Positions 12,652-19,003 of a DNA stretch of 39,906 nt are shown here, in pieces; within the stretch, counting starts at the first letter, position 1, and every line of letters starts with the position of its first letter. The translations under genes and the position numbers were made by a program. The stretch is from a virus. Location: the IMG/VR virus record IMGVR_UViG_3300035670_000546, positions 1-39,906 of that record. One strand, 5' to 3'. The notes beneath the pieces were generated by a model, which saw nothing but the letters and a program-made list of their open reading frames with translations, was not told the DNA's origin and made no database searches.

Positions 12652-12679
12652 TTGACAATTTGATCTGGTGTGATACAAT
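12652..12679 (+). promoter_or_regulatory. sigma70-type promoter
   Basis: TTGACA-16-TACAAT; drives 12722. Confidence 0.8.
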
Positions 12680-12721
12680 ACTGGAACGAAACTGACCGAT
12701 AATGAAATAAAGGAGACGATA

Positions 12722-12997
12722 ATGGCCCATTCTAAGACTTTTACTGTGCCTGCTTTTACCCTTGTGCAATATAAGAGGGATAAGAATAGGAATCCTGTGG
12801 GTGTGGTTGTGGCGAGGATGGTTGATGGACAAGTTCGATACGGCTTTAGCCTTTGTCGTAAGGGTGATCGCTTCAATAAGGCTCGGGCTTTGGAGATTGC
12901 TCTTGGTCGTGTAGATGCAGAAGTAACAATCTGCCCAAATTCTCTCGAACAAACTTTCGATATTGTTGTTGATCGTGCCAAACGATACTTCAAGTGA
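12722..12997 (+). CDS. Conserved-looking phage hypothetical (91 aa)
   Basis: KRDKNRNPVGVVVARMVDGQ, then YGFSLCRKGDRFNKARALEI and ALGRVD, ending ICPNSLEQTF...RAKRYFK. The 'GwSlC~k~DrFnK~~Al~iA~GR~' signature is familiar from small proteins in many phages (from memory). AAGGAGACG site. Confidence 0.8.
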   Translation: MAHSKTFTVPAFTLVQYKRDKNRNPVGVVVARMVDGQVRYGFSLCRKGDRFNKARALEIALGRVDAEVTICPNSLEQTFDIVVDRAKRYFK

Positions 12998-13025
12998 ACA
13001 TTATGCTGGGTTGGTAGGCTTCGGC

Positions 13026-13069
13026 CTGCCAATCTGGCAGTTCCTGTAGCCCGCCTGCCAATTTGGCAG
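13026..13069. repeat. Paired palindrome element 19
   Basis: Arms CTGCCAATCTGGCAG and CTGCCAATTTGGCAG, gap centred on GTAG. Confidence 0.9.
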
Positions 13070-13092
13070 ACGAATCTTTTTCGCCCAAGCTC

Positions 13093-13120
13093 TTGACGGG
13101 AACGAATGGTATGGTACAAT
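13093..13120 (+). promoter_or_regulatory. Tandem promoter 1
   Basis: TTGACG-16-TACAAT, 120 bp upstream of 13239; counterpart at 17680. Confidence 0.7.
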
Positions 13121-13161
13121 ACTGACATAAGAGACAAGCGAGAAACAATAGAAACGAAGGC

Positions 13162-13189
13162 TTGACAAGTAGAAAACTACTGGTACAAT
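13162..13189 (+). promoter_or_regulatory. Tandem promoter 2
   Basis: TTGACA-16-TACAAT; counterpart at 17768. Confidence 0.8.
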
Positions 13190-13238
13190 AGGTGTATCAG
13201 TGAACGATTGGAACGGTAAACCTTTTGAGGAGTGAATA

Positions 13239-13514
13239 ATGCAGAAGTACAAGTTCGTAGTGTCGGTTATGGCTGAATCGCTGGATACGGAAGTCGTTGC
13301 GACTTCGATCAAGGAGTGTCTGACGGATGCTCTGCCCGAGGGTGTTCTTGCGACGGTCAAGGACGAGGGTGGTAAGCCGATGACACATCAGGGCTATCTG
13401 GTTGCTCGCAAGCGAGTTTTCGGTATTGGAGTTGATCAGGCTGGCGACGGTGCGAATCCAAAACCGGTCAAGGCTCCGAACCTTGAGACTCATACGGAAT
13501 CCACTGCGGAGTGA
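13239..13514 (+). CDS. Hypothetical protein (91 aa), paralogue of 17846
   Basis: MQKYKFVVSVMAESLDTEVV: beta/alpha pattern, then YLVARKRV and a conserved tail GDGANPKPVKAPNLE shared with the 96-aa product at 17846 (GDSANPKKVKAPNLE). Tandem promoters, GAGGAG site. Expected to be strongly expressed. Possibly a small abundant binding protein; no family recognised. Confidence 0.8.
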   Translation: MQKYKFVVSVMAESLDTEVVATSIKECLTDALPEGVLATVKDEGGKPMTHQGYLVARKRVFGIGVDQAGDGANPKPVKAPNLETHTESTAE

Positions 13515-13515
13515 G

Positions 13516-13543
13516 TTGACAAACTCGTTTGGGCGAGTATAAA
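13516..13543 (+). promoter_or_regulatory. Promoter with a dyad spacer
   Basis: TTGACA-16-TATAAA; the spacer contains CTCG-TTTGGG-CGAG. Drives 13607. The equivalent site at 18137-18170 has lost the -35. Confidence 0.6.
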
Positions 13544-13588
13544 TAGATCATTAAGCCCAAAGCGGGGGACGGAACCAACCGCCCCCAT
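13522..13588 (+). other. Conserved 3' structure, copy 1
   Basis: ACTCG-TTTGGG-CGAGT hairpin whose loop can pair with CCCAAA downstream (possible pseudoknot in read-through RNA), then GGGGG...CCCCC hairpin. Similar sequence follows the paralogue at 17846. Confidence 0.45.
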
Positions 13589-13606
13589 TGATATAAAAGG
13601 TGAAAT

Positions 13607-13819
13607 ATGGCAAACGACAAACTTAATGTAGGATTGATCCAACTCTCGATTGATCGTCTCGAAAGGATCGTTCAAAACTTCGACTACCTACTTCCGACAC
13701 TTGACCATGAGAATGTAGCTACTGCGGAACTGGTGGACGATATAGAAGCAATCCGAGACCATATCGAATATCATAAAGAGTTGAACCGGGATATTCCGCG
13801 TATCCCCAAGACTTTCTAA
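13607..13819 (+). CDS. Helical hypothetical protein (70 aa)
   Basis: MANDKLNVGLIQLSIDRLER; mainly helical, acidic/basic mix, ends DIPRIPKTF. AAGGTG site. No equivalent gene follows the second copy of the locus. Confidence 0.75.
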   Translation: MANDKLNVGLIQLSIDRLERIVQNFDYLLPTLDHENVATAELVDDIEAIRDHIEYHKELNRDIPRIPKTF

Positions 13820-13823
13820 AACC

Positions 13824-13891
13824 AAGGCCGACGCCGTTTGAGACAGACTGCCAAATTGGCAGCTTCTCCACCGGGCCTGCCAAAATGGCAG
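13824..13891. repeat. AAGGCCGACGCC module joined to paired palindrome element 20
   Basis: AAGGCCGACGCCGTTTGAGA module at 13824-13845, palindromes at 13848-13862 and 13877-13891 (gap centred on CCAC), then an inverted module TTTCAAACGCCAACGGGC. Together they form one large inverted repeat holding two hairpins. Confidence 0.8.
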
Positions 13892-13909
13892 TTTCAAACG
13901 CCAACGGGC

Positions 13910-13930
13910 TTTTGGCACAGCATTTGCACA
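13910..13930 (+). repeat. TTTGGCAC half element
   Basis: TTTTGGCACAGCATTTGCAC. Confidence 0.5.
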
Positions 13931-13955
13931 CTACAGAAAATCTTTTAGTAGGCTC

Positions 13956-13983
13956 TTGACATAGTGGAATTGCGTGATATAAT
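13956..13983 (+). promoter_or_regulatory. sigma70-type promoter
   Basis: TTGACA-16-TATAAT; drives 14011. Confidence 0.8.
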
Positions 13984-14010
13984 TCACCTATCACCCGAAG
14001 GATAACGACG

Positions 14011-14712
14011 ATGAAAACTGCTGTTGGTAATGACAAGCTCGGAAAGAATTGTATTGTAGTGTCGCGTCCGGTTGGCGACACTTGCCCTTCAAGCTGTGCG
14101 TTTCTTGGAAACGGATGCTATGCGGAAGCGACGGAGCGACAGTACCAAAATGCTCGCGTTGCAGGCTTCGCCAATATCATTACGGAAAAGGGTCGTATTC
14201 GCTCCATGATTATTGACGCCCACAAAAAGGGTAAGTCTATTCGATGGCATGAACGTGGCGATTGGTTTCTCAACGGTAAACTCGATACCGATTATCTCAA
14301 CAATGTGATATGGGCATGTGAGTCTATCGTCAAGGATGGTGGCGAGTTGCCCGAAATGTGGTTCTACACTCATATTTACGATAGTCGGCTTGTTGCTCTG
14401 GACAAGTATATGGCGGTCTATGCGAGCGTACATAATGCCGAACAAATGAACGAAGCAAAGTCTGTAGGTTTCAAACTGTTCGCATGGTGCGACGACACTT
14501 CCATCGCTCCAAAGCGGCCAAAGTCTAAGGCTAAGGCCGACCAGTGGCGGGCATCGCTCCCTAAGCTAGTCGTGCTGAACGGTGAAAAGTTTGTGACATG
14601 CCCGGAAATTAGGCGGGGTCGTGCTACTATTACTTGCACCGGGACAAAGGATAGTCTGGCTTGCGATATGTGTCCGCGAGGATTAGCGAACGTGCTTTTC
14701 CCGTGCCACTAA
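14011..14712 (+). CDS. GP88-like cysteine-rich phage protein (233 aa)
   Basis: Resembles the mycobacteriophage 'gene product 88' type: N-terminal NDKLGKNCIVVSRPVGDTCP with Cys25, Cys29 and Cys36 (TCPSSC...GCYAE), a central conserved RWHERGDWF, and a C-terminal Cys cluster (CPEI, CTGT, ACDMCPRG) closing with LFPCH. The spaced Cys/His could hold a metal or Fe-S centre. Function of the family is unknown to me. Monocistronic; GAAGGA site. Assignment is from motif memory. Confidence 0.75.
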   Translation: MKTAVGNDKLGKNCIVVSRPVGDTCPSSCAFLGNGCYAEATERQYQNARVAGFANIITEKGRIRSMIIDAHKKGKSIRWHERGDWFLNGKLDTDYLNNVIWACESIVKDGGELPEMWFYTHIYDSRLVALDKYMAVYASVHNAEQMNEAKSVGFKLFAWCDDTSIAPKRPKSKAKADQWRASLPKLVVLNGEKFVTCPEIRRGRATITCTGTKDSLACDMCPRGLANVLFPCH

Positions 14713-14729
14713 AATAGGCAACAGGGCAA

Positions 14730-14773
14730 CTGCCAAAATGGCAGACCCGCCACCATAACTGCCAAAATGGCAG
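14730..14773. repeat. Paired palindrome element 21
   Basis: Both arms CTGCCAAAATGGCAG, gap centred on CCAC. Confidence 0.9.
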
Positions 14774-14796
14774 CCACAAAAATTACAATCGCCCAC

Positions 14797-14824
14797 TTGA
14801 CTTACTCTATTCTTGGGTTACAAT
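14797..14824 (+). promoter_or_regulatory. sigma70-type promoter
   Basis: TTGACT-16-TACAAT; drives 14868. Confidence 0.7.
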
Positions 14825-14867
14825 ACGCTCTATCACTTGGAAACATACTACTAAAAGGAAAAATGAA

Positions 14868-15233
14868 ATGGAATCGATCCTGTTCTACTCTGCTGCTTGT
14901 CTCTCTGCTTCTGTCGCCCTCGCCTATATCGTATTCGCACTAGTTTACGGTATCGACAATACGCTTGTCAAGGCTCAAGTCGGCAAGTATTACCGATTCA
15001 CTTATCTTCAGCCTACGGCGACTATGCCAACGGTAATCGAAGGAAAGGTTCTTTCGGTACGTCGTCTGTCTGACAAGTCTATTGGTAGGATTCATCGTGA
15101 TAGCGAATATCGTGCCAATGATCCCAACTTCATCCGAACTAGGCATCTGGTTACGATTCACACGCTTGATCGAAAACTGATGAATGTTTACGCGGAGCGT
15201 ACAGCCAACACGCGGCGGCTGCCGTCCGCATAG
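14868..15233 (+). CDS. Membrane-anchored protein (121 aa), paralogue of 11923
   Basis: N-terminal span (FYSAACLSASVALAYIVFAL), then GKYYRFTYLQP and a basic beta-rich domain with GRIHRDSEYRANDPNFIRTR and YAERTAN. Same layout as the 127-aa product at 11923. AAAAGGA site. Unknown role at the membrane. Confidence 0.75.
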   Translation: MESILFYSAACLSASVALAYIVFALVYGIDNTLVKAQVGKYYRFTYLQPTATMPTVIEGKVLSVRRLSDKSIGRIHRDSEYRANDPNFIRTRHLVTIHTLDRKLMNVYAERTANTRRLPSA

Positions 15234-15271
15234 TAAAATCCGACTCCAGATCGGTGGTGAGCTACGGCTTA

Positions 15272-15315
15272 CTGCCAATCTGGCAGTTTCGGTCGAGGCA
15301 CTGCCAAAATGGCAT
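15272..15315. repeat. Paired palindrome element 22
   Basis: Second arm ends CAT; gap centred on GTCG. Confidence 0.85.
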
Positions 15316-15320
15316 AGAGC

Positions 15321-15348
15321 TTGACATGGTGTATCCATATGGTATAAT
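15321..15348 (+). promoter_or_regulatory. sigma70-type promoter
   Basis: TTGACA-16-TATAAT; drives 15381. Confidence 0.8.
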
Positions 15349-15380
15349 TCCGTTACTGCTAAACAACATGAGGTGCTACG

Positions 15381-15659
15381 ATGCTTGTCACTAATTGCAA
15401 ACGTAAGTGCTATGGTCTAAGTGAATATGTGCATGTGTACGAATGTGATAATTCTGGGGATGTTACATTCATGGGCAGTAGTCGGGATGGCGTGCCGTTC
15501 ACTATGGTAGTCAATAAGGAAGATTTTGTAGATTTTTGTAATGGAGAAAAGGCTATACAGCACTGTTTTCCATATTTAACAGCAGACGAACGAGAGCTAC
15601 TACTAACAGGATTTTCTGTGTCTGATTGGGATGAGTTATTTGGTGACGTTTCTGAGTAG
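15381..15659 (+). CDS. Conserved-looking phage hypothetical (92 aa)
   Basis: C-terminal IQHCFPYLTADERELLLTGF SVSDWDELFG resembles a common small phage family with 'iQ~~fPyl~~~dREfl~sG~c~~CWd~~f' (from memory). N-terminal half is a beta hairpin region. GAGGTG site. Confidence 0.75.
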   Translation: MLVTNCKRKCYGLSEYVHVYECDNSGDVTFMGSSRDGVPFTMVVNKEDFVDFCNGEKAIQHCFPYLTADERELLLTGFSVSDWDELFGDVSE

Positions 15660-15705
15660 AATACATATAAATAATAAATAAAAAAAAGAAAGGCGATTTA
15701 GTATA

Positions 15706-15852
15706 ATGGAAGTATTAGGTGCGATTTTGGTGTTTGGCTTTATTTGGTATATTATCTTTAAGCCAGCAGATCAGCAATCTACGAGCTACAGACTTGGCAA
15801 GGGACTTGGCAGAAAAACACAAAAACTTGGAAAATGGATAATGGATGAATAA
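15706..15852 (+). CDS. Single-span membrane protein (48 aa)
   Basis: MEVLGAILVFGFIWYIIFKP, then a basic tail (YRLGKGLGRKTQKLGKW). Start after AAAGGCG. Likely cotranscribed with 15381. Confidence 0.6.
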   Translation: MEVLGAILVFGFIWYIIFKPADQQSTSYRLGKGLGRKTQKLGKWIMDE

Positions 15853-15857
15853 GCCTA

Positions 15858-15885
15858 TTGACAACTCCAACCATTATGATATAAT
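15858..15885 (+). promoter_or_regulatory. Promoter of a leaderless gene
   Basis: TTGACA-16-TATAAT; ATG six bases later. Confidence 0.8.
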
Positions 15886-15891
15886 CCTATT

Positions 15892-16029
15892 ATGCTAGAA
15901 ATCACTTACAGAGTTGTGCAGGAAGGTCGTTTTGTCGGTTATGTTTTGGCGTTTTGTCAACAAGCTGCCGAAACTGACGCAATAAAGAAGTTTGGGGCGA
16001 ATTGCCTAGTCAATAAACTATTGGTATAA
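15892..16029 (+). CDS. Microprotein (45 aa), leaderless mRNA
   Basis: MLEITYRVVQEGRFVGYVLA FCQQAAETDAIKKFG; beta-turn-beta then helix. ATG six bases after the -10. First gene of a four-gene run to 16551. Confidence 0.65.
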   Translation: MLEITYRVVQEGRFVGYVLAFCQQAAETDAIKKFGANCLVNKLLV

Positions 16030-16038
16030 AGGACAAAT

Positions 16039-16203
16039 ATGAATACAAAAATGCTTCGATATGTGTGTTTCGTTGTCACTTCTCTCATTGCTATTTTTTC
16101 TATGAATAGTCCTAGTTATCAATATTTGATTGGTAATACGATGATTTGTGGAATGAATTGCTTAATTTGTACTGTGTGTTTCAACGACTGGAATGAAAAA
16201 TGA
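16039..16203 (+). CDS. Two-span membrane microprotein (54 aa)
   Basis: Hydrophobic segments near residues 7-21 and 30-47, Cys-rich second span (CGMNCLICTVC). AAAGGA site; ATGA overlap with the next gene. Confidence 0.6.
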   Translation: MNTKMLRYVCFVVTSLIAIFSMNSPSYQYLIGNTMICGMNCLICTVCFNDWNEK

Positions 16204-16367
16204 TTACATTTAGCATTAGCTCGCTTGTCGCTATGAATATCGGGTGGATTGTTGGGCAACTACTGATATTTACTATCAGTCCTAAAGAGGCTAAATATCC
16301 GGCACTTGATATGATAATGTCTGTGATGATTTTTTCATTTGGCTTATATCTTTTCCACGGACAATAA
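16200..16367 (+). CDS. Two-span membrane protein (55 aa)
   Basis: ATGA overlap with 16039. Spans approximately residues 6-25 and 36-52. TAAG/ATG spacing couples it to the next gene. Confidence 0.6.
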   Translation: MITFSISSLVAMNIGWIVGQLLIFTISPKEAKYPALDMIMSVMIFSFGLYLFHGQ

Positions 16368-16368
16368 G

Positions 16369-16551
16369 ATGCAATTACGAAAACTACAGATTTTTGCCGA
16401 ACAGTACGGCTACCACGTTGAGAAAGTTGGGCGGATTTACCAATGGTGGAATGATAGGGATCATAGTATAATTGGGGAATGTAAAACTATTAGGGAATGT
16501 TATAGTGAAATTTCCTCAGACATTCTATCTAAAGTAGAAGTAATTGTGTAA
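16369..16551 (+). CDS. Hypothetical protein (60 aa)
   Basis: MQLRKLQIFAEQYGYHVEKV, helix then beta (GRIYQWWNDRDHSII), then helix. The ATG is one base after the previous stop. Soluble; unknown. Confidence 0.65.
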   Translation: MQLRKLQIFAEQYGYHVEKVGRIYQWWNDRDHSIIGECKTIRECYSEISSDILSKVEVIV

Positions 16552-16595
16552 CTGCCAAAATGGCAGACACTCTGCCCTCGCTGCCAAAAAGGCAG
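16552..16595. repeat. Paired palindrome element 23
   Basis: Gap centred on CTGC, the most divergent core. Confidence 0.85.
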
Positions 16596-16625
16596 ACCCA
16601 ACGTAACCCTAGATATCTCAAACAC

Positions 16626-16653
16626 TTGTGGACAACCGCCCTTCTGGTATAAT
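16626..16653 (+). promoter_or_regulatory. Variant promoter
   Basis: TTGTGG-16-TATAAT, upstream of the microprotein at 16688. Confidence 0.6.
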
Positions 16654-16668
16654 GTGGTTTTGGGCCAC

Positions 16669-16697
16669 TTGACACTAGGAGAAAAGTATGGTATATT
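16669..16697 (+). promoter_or_regulatory. Second promoter overlapping a microORF start
   Basis: TTGACA-17-TATATT; the -10 covers codons 2-4 of the microORF at 16688. Same arrangement at 25306-25333. Confidence 0.5.
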
Positions 16698-16747
16698 GTA
16701 TTTTCACTCTATGCGTAGTTTGCGGTCTATGTGGGTGTTGTCGATAA
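16688..16747 (+). CDS. Cys-rich hydrophobic microprotein (19 aa)
   Basis: MVYCIFTLCVVCGLCGCCR, six Cys. Similar to the 21-aa MVYLIFGLCVICGYCQCCVGK at 25324, including position relative to two promoters. AGGAGA site eight bases upstream. Likely membrane-inserted peptide; could bind metal. Confidence 0.5.
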   Translation: MVYCIFTLCVVCGLCGCCR

Positions 16748-16852
16748 CGAATAGGTAATATTTGGTCGAGAACAGGGAATCAGAAAACCCGCCCTTATTG
16801 CAACCTTCGAAAGACTCCAAATCTTTTGATGAAGGGCTATGGCTTCCCCTTG

Positions 16853-16900
16853 TCTCGGCCAATCCTTCGGATTCGGTTTTAGTGGTCGTAGTCAGCCAAA
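16853..16900 (+). repeat. Dispersed double-hairpin element, copy F
   Basis: CGGCCAATCCTTCGGATTCG then GTCGTAGTCAGCC. Confidence 0.6.
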
Positions 16901-16911
16901 ATAAGGAGCAC

Positions 16912-16939
16912 TTGACAAACGATTTCCTTGTGGTATAAT
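16912..16939 (+). promoter_or_regulatory. Promoter of a leaderless gene
   Basis: TTGACA-16-TATAAT; ATG six bases later. Confidence 0.8.
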
Positions 16940-16945
16940 ACCAAT

Positions 16946-17173
16946 ATGAAAAAGATTATGGATCACGCCGCTTATATGCGGAAAGTAAAGAAGATGTCGG
17001 AAAGTGAACTGGAATACACTATCCAAGATTGCCGCGAGGTTATTGCTGCAATGCCTGATGGCGAGAACGTGGGTTATTACACGGACGAAATCCTGTATTG
17101 CCACGGTGAACTCAAAAGGCGAGATATGCAGGCATCAAAACGAATCCACAAATACGTATACGGAAATAAATGA
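16946..17173 (+). CDS. Conserved-looking phage hypothetical (75 aa), leaderless
   Basis: MSESELEYTIQDCREVIAAM PDGENVGYYTDEILYCHGEL: the 'L~~~i~da~~ai~a~Pd~~~~gyY~DEi~yc~~El~rR' pattern is frequent in small phage proteins (recalled). Helical. ATG six bases after the -10; ATGA overlap with 17170. Confidence 0.75.
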   Translation: MKKIMDHAAYMRKVKKMSESELEYTIQDCREVIAAMPDGENVGYYTDEILYCHGELKRRDMQASKRIHKYVYGNK

Positions 17174-17343
17174 TGTGTAGCGAACGCAACAAAGCAATTC
17201 TCAAAGTAATTATTTCGATTAGGAACAGAATGGCTCTTATGAGCCAAAAAACTCAAGAAGAAATTGCTAACACAATCAAAGAGCACAATATTACTGCTCA
17301 AGAGATTATTGATATGTGTGTGGAGATGAATTTCTCGGTATAA
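17170..17343 (+). CDS. Helical hypothetical protein (57 aa)
   Basis: MMCSERNKAILKVIISIRNR..., a helical protein with TQEEIANTIKEHNITAQEII, reading like a small helix-turn-helix, although no DNA-binding family is recognised. Overlaps the previous stop. Confidence 0.6.
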   Translation: MMCSERNKAILKVIISIRNRMALMSQKTQEEIANTIKEHNITAQEIIDMCVEMNFSV

Positions 17344-17347
17344 TATC

Positions 17348-17560
17348 ATGATAAGATTAACAATAGAACAAGAAGAAGTACTCAGTAAGATAGCTGTGGA
17401 AGACCGTGCTGTATTAGCTGACATGATTCGCAATACAGAAGTAGAACGTACCTGGGATCGATGTGGTGACGAATCTTTTTGTGGCGAAAACGCAACAGAG
17501 ACACTAAATAATATAGCTAGTATTATTGAAAACTTTGATCCAGAATCAATAGATTACTAG
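17348..17560 (+). CDS. Acidic helical protein (70 aa)
   Basis: MIRLTIEQEEVLSKIAVEDR; ATG four bases after the previous stop and directly after a TATAAT, without a matching -35. Unknown. Confidence 0.65.
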   Translation: MIRLTIEQEEVLSKIAVEDRAVLADMIRNTEVERTWDRCGDESFCGENATETLNNIASIIENFDPESIDY

Positions 17561-17561
17561 G

Positions 17562-17605
17562 CTGCCAAAATGGCAGCTTCGCTACCAGGCCTGCCAAAAT
17601 GGCAG
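17562..17605. repeat. Paired palindrome element 24
   Basis: Both arms CTGCCAAAATGGCAG, gap centred on CTAC. Confidence 0.9.
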
Positions 17606-17617
17606 CATACACCGCGA

Positions 17618-17658
17618 CAGCAAACGCTGTGCCAAAAAGGCCGTCGCCGTTTGAGACA
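17618..17658. repeat. GTGCCAAA half element joined to AAGGCCGTCGCC module
   Basis: CAGCAAACGCTGTGCCAAAA runs into AAGGCCGTCGCCGTTTGAGA. Confidence 0.55.
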
Positions 17659-17679
17659 AAAGATTTTTGACCTACCCTC

Positions 17680-17707
17680 TTGACTAACACGAAGTGTATG
17701 GTATAAT
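17680..17707 (+). promoter_or_regulatory. Tandem promoter 1
   Basis: TTGACT-16-TATAAT, paralogous to 13093. Confidence 0.75.
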
Positions 17708-17767
17708 CCATGTATCACAAGACAAGACGCTGACGAGAGCACAAATAACAAAACTCGCTCATGTGAC

Positions 17768-17795
17768 TTGACAAGTGGTAAAACGCTGCTATAAT
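17768..17795 (+). promoter_or_regulatory. Tandem promoter 2
   Basis: TTGACA-16-TATAAT, paralogous to 13162. Confidence 0.8.
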
Positions 17796-17845
17796 GGTTG
17801 TAGTAGTGAGTGATTGGAAACGATAGTCTTTTGGAGTAAATAGCA

Positions 17846-18136
17846 ATGGTGCGTGAAAAGTGTGCGTTTGATGTGAGTCTGGTTGCTGCCGCTGGTAGCG
17901 TTGATCGTGAAGCGGTTGCTCAGGCGATTGCGGATTTTCTGGACGAGCGGTTTGGTGATTCGGTTGAGAACATTGGCGTCAAGGCTGGTGCAGTCAAGAC
18001 GTTTACGGAGCAGGGCTACAAGGTGTGGCGTGCTCGTGTGACGGGTGAGACTGCGGAGCAGGCTGGCGATTCGGCCAATCCGAAGAAGGTCAAGGCTCCG
18101 AACCTTGAAGCTCCTGCGGAAGCTGCGGCTGAGTGA
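17846..18136 (+). CDS. Hypothetical protein (96 aa), paralogue of 13239
   Basis: VREKCAFDVSLVAAAGSVDR, EGYK-like EQGYKVWRARV, tail GDSANPKKVKAPNLE then an Ala/Glu end. Leader (GAACGATTGG-like sequence, TTTTGGAG) matches the other copy. Codons are G-rich and regular, suggesting high expression. Function unknown. Confidence 0.8.
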   Translation: MVREKCAFDVSLVAAAGSVDREAVAQAIADFLDERFGDSVENIGVKAGAVKTFTEQGYKVWRARVTGETAEQAGDSANPKKVKAPNLEAPAEAAAE

Positions 18137-18146
18137 ATCAGCGGCT

Positions 18147-18220
18147 CGTTTGGGCGAGAATAAACAGACTTTAGGCCCAAAGCGGCAGGACGGTATCCAT
18201 TCCGTCTTGCGTAGAAAATG
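18147..18220 (+). other. Conserved 3' structure, copy 2
   Basis: CTCG-TTTGGG-CGAG hairpin, CCCAAA able to pair with its loop, then GGACGG...CCGTCT hairpin. Parallels 13522-13588. Confidence 0.45.
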
Positions 18221-18269
18221 CAAAGGATGCGCAACTTTGCCTAAGCTAGTCTAGTCAACAATCTTACGT

Positions 18270-18371
18270 CTTGACCGACTGCGGAATAGCGGTTAGCTTA
18301 GTATAAAATAGAGACTCATTACCGCTATTGAGGCGAGAAGCCCGTGGGACTTTGAATCCTGCGGGTTTTTT
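18270..18371 (+). terminator. Structured 3' region ending in an intrinsic terminator
   Basis: AATAGCGGT and ACCGCTATT form a nine-bp stem around a 27-nt loop. Then CCCGTGGGA-CTTTGAA-TCCTGCGGG is followed by six T (18341-18371), a standard rho-independent terminator. A short RNA ending here is possible. Confidence 0.75.
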
Positions 18372-18387
18372 CGTAGACTTTTCTAAA

Positions 18388-18431
18388 CTGCCAAAATGGC
18401 AGGGCGGGTAGCGAGACTGCCATAATGGCAG
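18388..18431. repeat. Paired palindrome element 25
   Basis: Gap GGCGGGTAGCGAGA: core in the opposite sense (GTAG). Confidence 0.9.
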
Positions 18432-18481
18432 AAATATTAGACGACTTTTATAATAATGGTGTAAGGAAAGAAACGGACCAC

Positions 18482-18510
18482 TTGACAACGGGTGTCGGGT
18501 CGGCTATAAT
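18482..18510 (+). promoter_or_regulatory. sigma70-type promoter
   Basis: TTGACA-17-TATAAT; transcript runs toward the tRNA array. Confidence 0.75.
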
Positions 18511-18553
18511 GGTAGAGGTCAGGAAAAACAACATTAAGGGTAACGAATTTCAA

Positions 18554-18658
18554 ATGTCCAGAATTAACTACAACACGATTGATACCACGAAAACATCGTG
18601 GAACGTCCGTAGTCATTCAGGCTTTGGATATCGCCAAAATCCAGCCTGCGAAGGCTAA
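18554..18658 (+). CDS. Possible microprotein (34 aa)
   Basis: MSRINYNTIDTTKTSWNVRS HSGFGYRQNP. Weak, distant AAGGG site. May instead be untranslated leader of the tRNA operon; GGGG/CCCC hairpins follow at 18675-18711. Confidence 0.4.
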   Translation: MSRINYNTIDTTKTSWNVRSHSGFGYRQNPACEG

Positions 18659-18766
18659 TTCTTGCCCCTTTGTGCTCGGGGTGAGAACCCCTTGAGCCTT
18701 CTCTTGGGGAATATCAGAGAGTACAAATAGTTTCGCTCTTTGACAATTCGGGTTTCATAAAAAACA

Positions 18767-18839
18767 CATACTCATGGTGTAACGGTAGCATCACTGTCTC
18801 CAAAACAGTTGGTCAAGGCTCGAATCCTTGTGAGTATGC
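18767..18839 (+). tRNA. tRNA-Trp (CCA)
   Basis: Acceptor CATACTC/GAGTATG, anticodon loop CTCCAAA, T arm CAAGG/CCTTG. No encoded CCA end. Confidence 0.85.
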
Positions 18840-18843
18840 TTTC

Positions 18844-18914
18844 GCCTCTTTAGGATAGTGGTAATCTAACTTTTTCATACGAAGTTGACGCTTGTTCAAT
18901 TCAAGCAAGAGGCA
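18844..18914 (+). tRNA. tRNA-Met (CAT)
   Basis: Acceptor GCCTCTT/AAGAGGC, loop TTCATAC. Elongator Met or a lysidine-type Ile tRNA; not separable by eye. Confidence 0.8.
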
Positions 18915-18915
18915 T

Positions 18916-18998
18916 TTCGGCGTAGAGGAGTCTGGTCGTCCTCGCAAGTCTCATAAACTTGAAATCGCATTAAAGTGGTTCAAATCCCGCCGCCGACA
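18916..18998 (+). tRNA. Initiator-like tRNA (CAT), irregular
   Basis: Loop CTCATAA and a D arm like initiator tRNAs; acceptor TTCGGCG/CGCCGAC leaves position 1-72 mismatched, an initiator feature. But the anticodon stem lacks the three G-C pairs, the variable loop is long and the T stem needs a bulged C. Confidence 0.6.
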
Positions 18999-19003
18999 TA
19001 ATA

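Noticed and set aside
12598-13137. 179-codon minus-strand ORF
   Set aside because: Antisense to the 91-aa gene with promoter and ribosome site at 12722; contains palindrome arms in its translation.
17729-17760. Hammerhead ribozyme (CTGACGAG)
   Set aside because: The GAAA core partner and flanking stems are missing.
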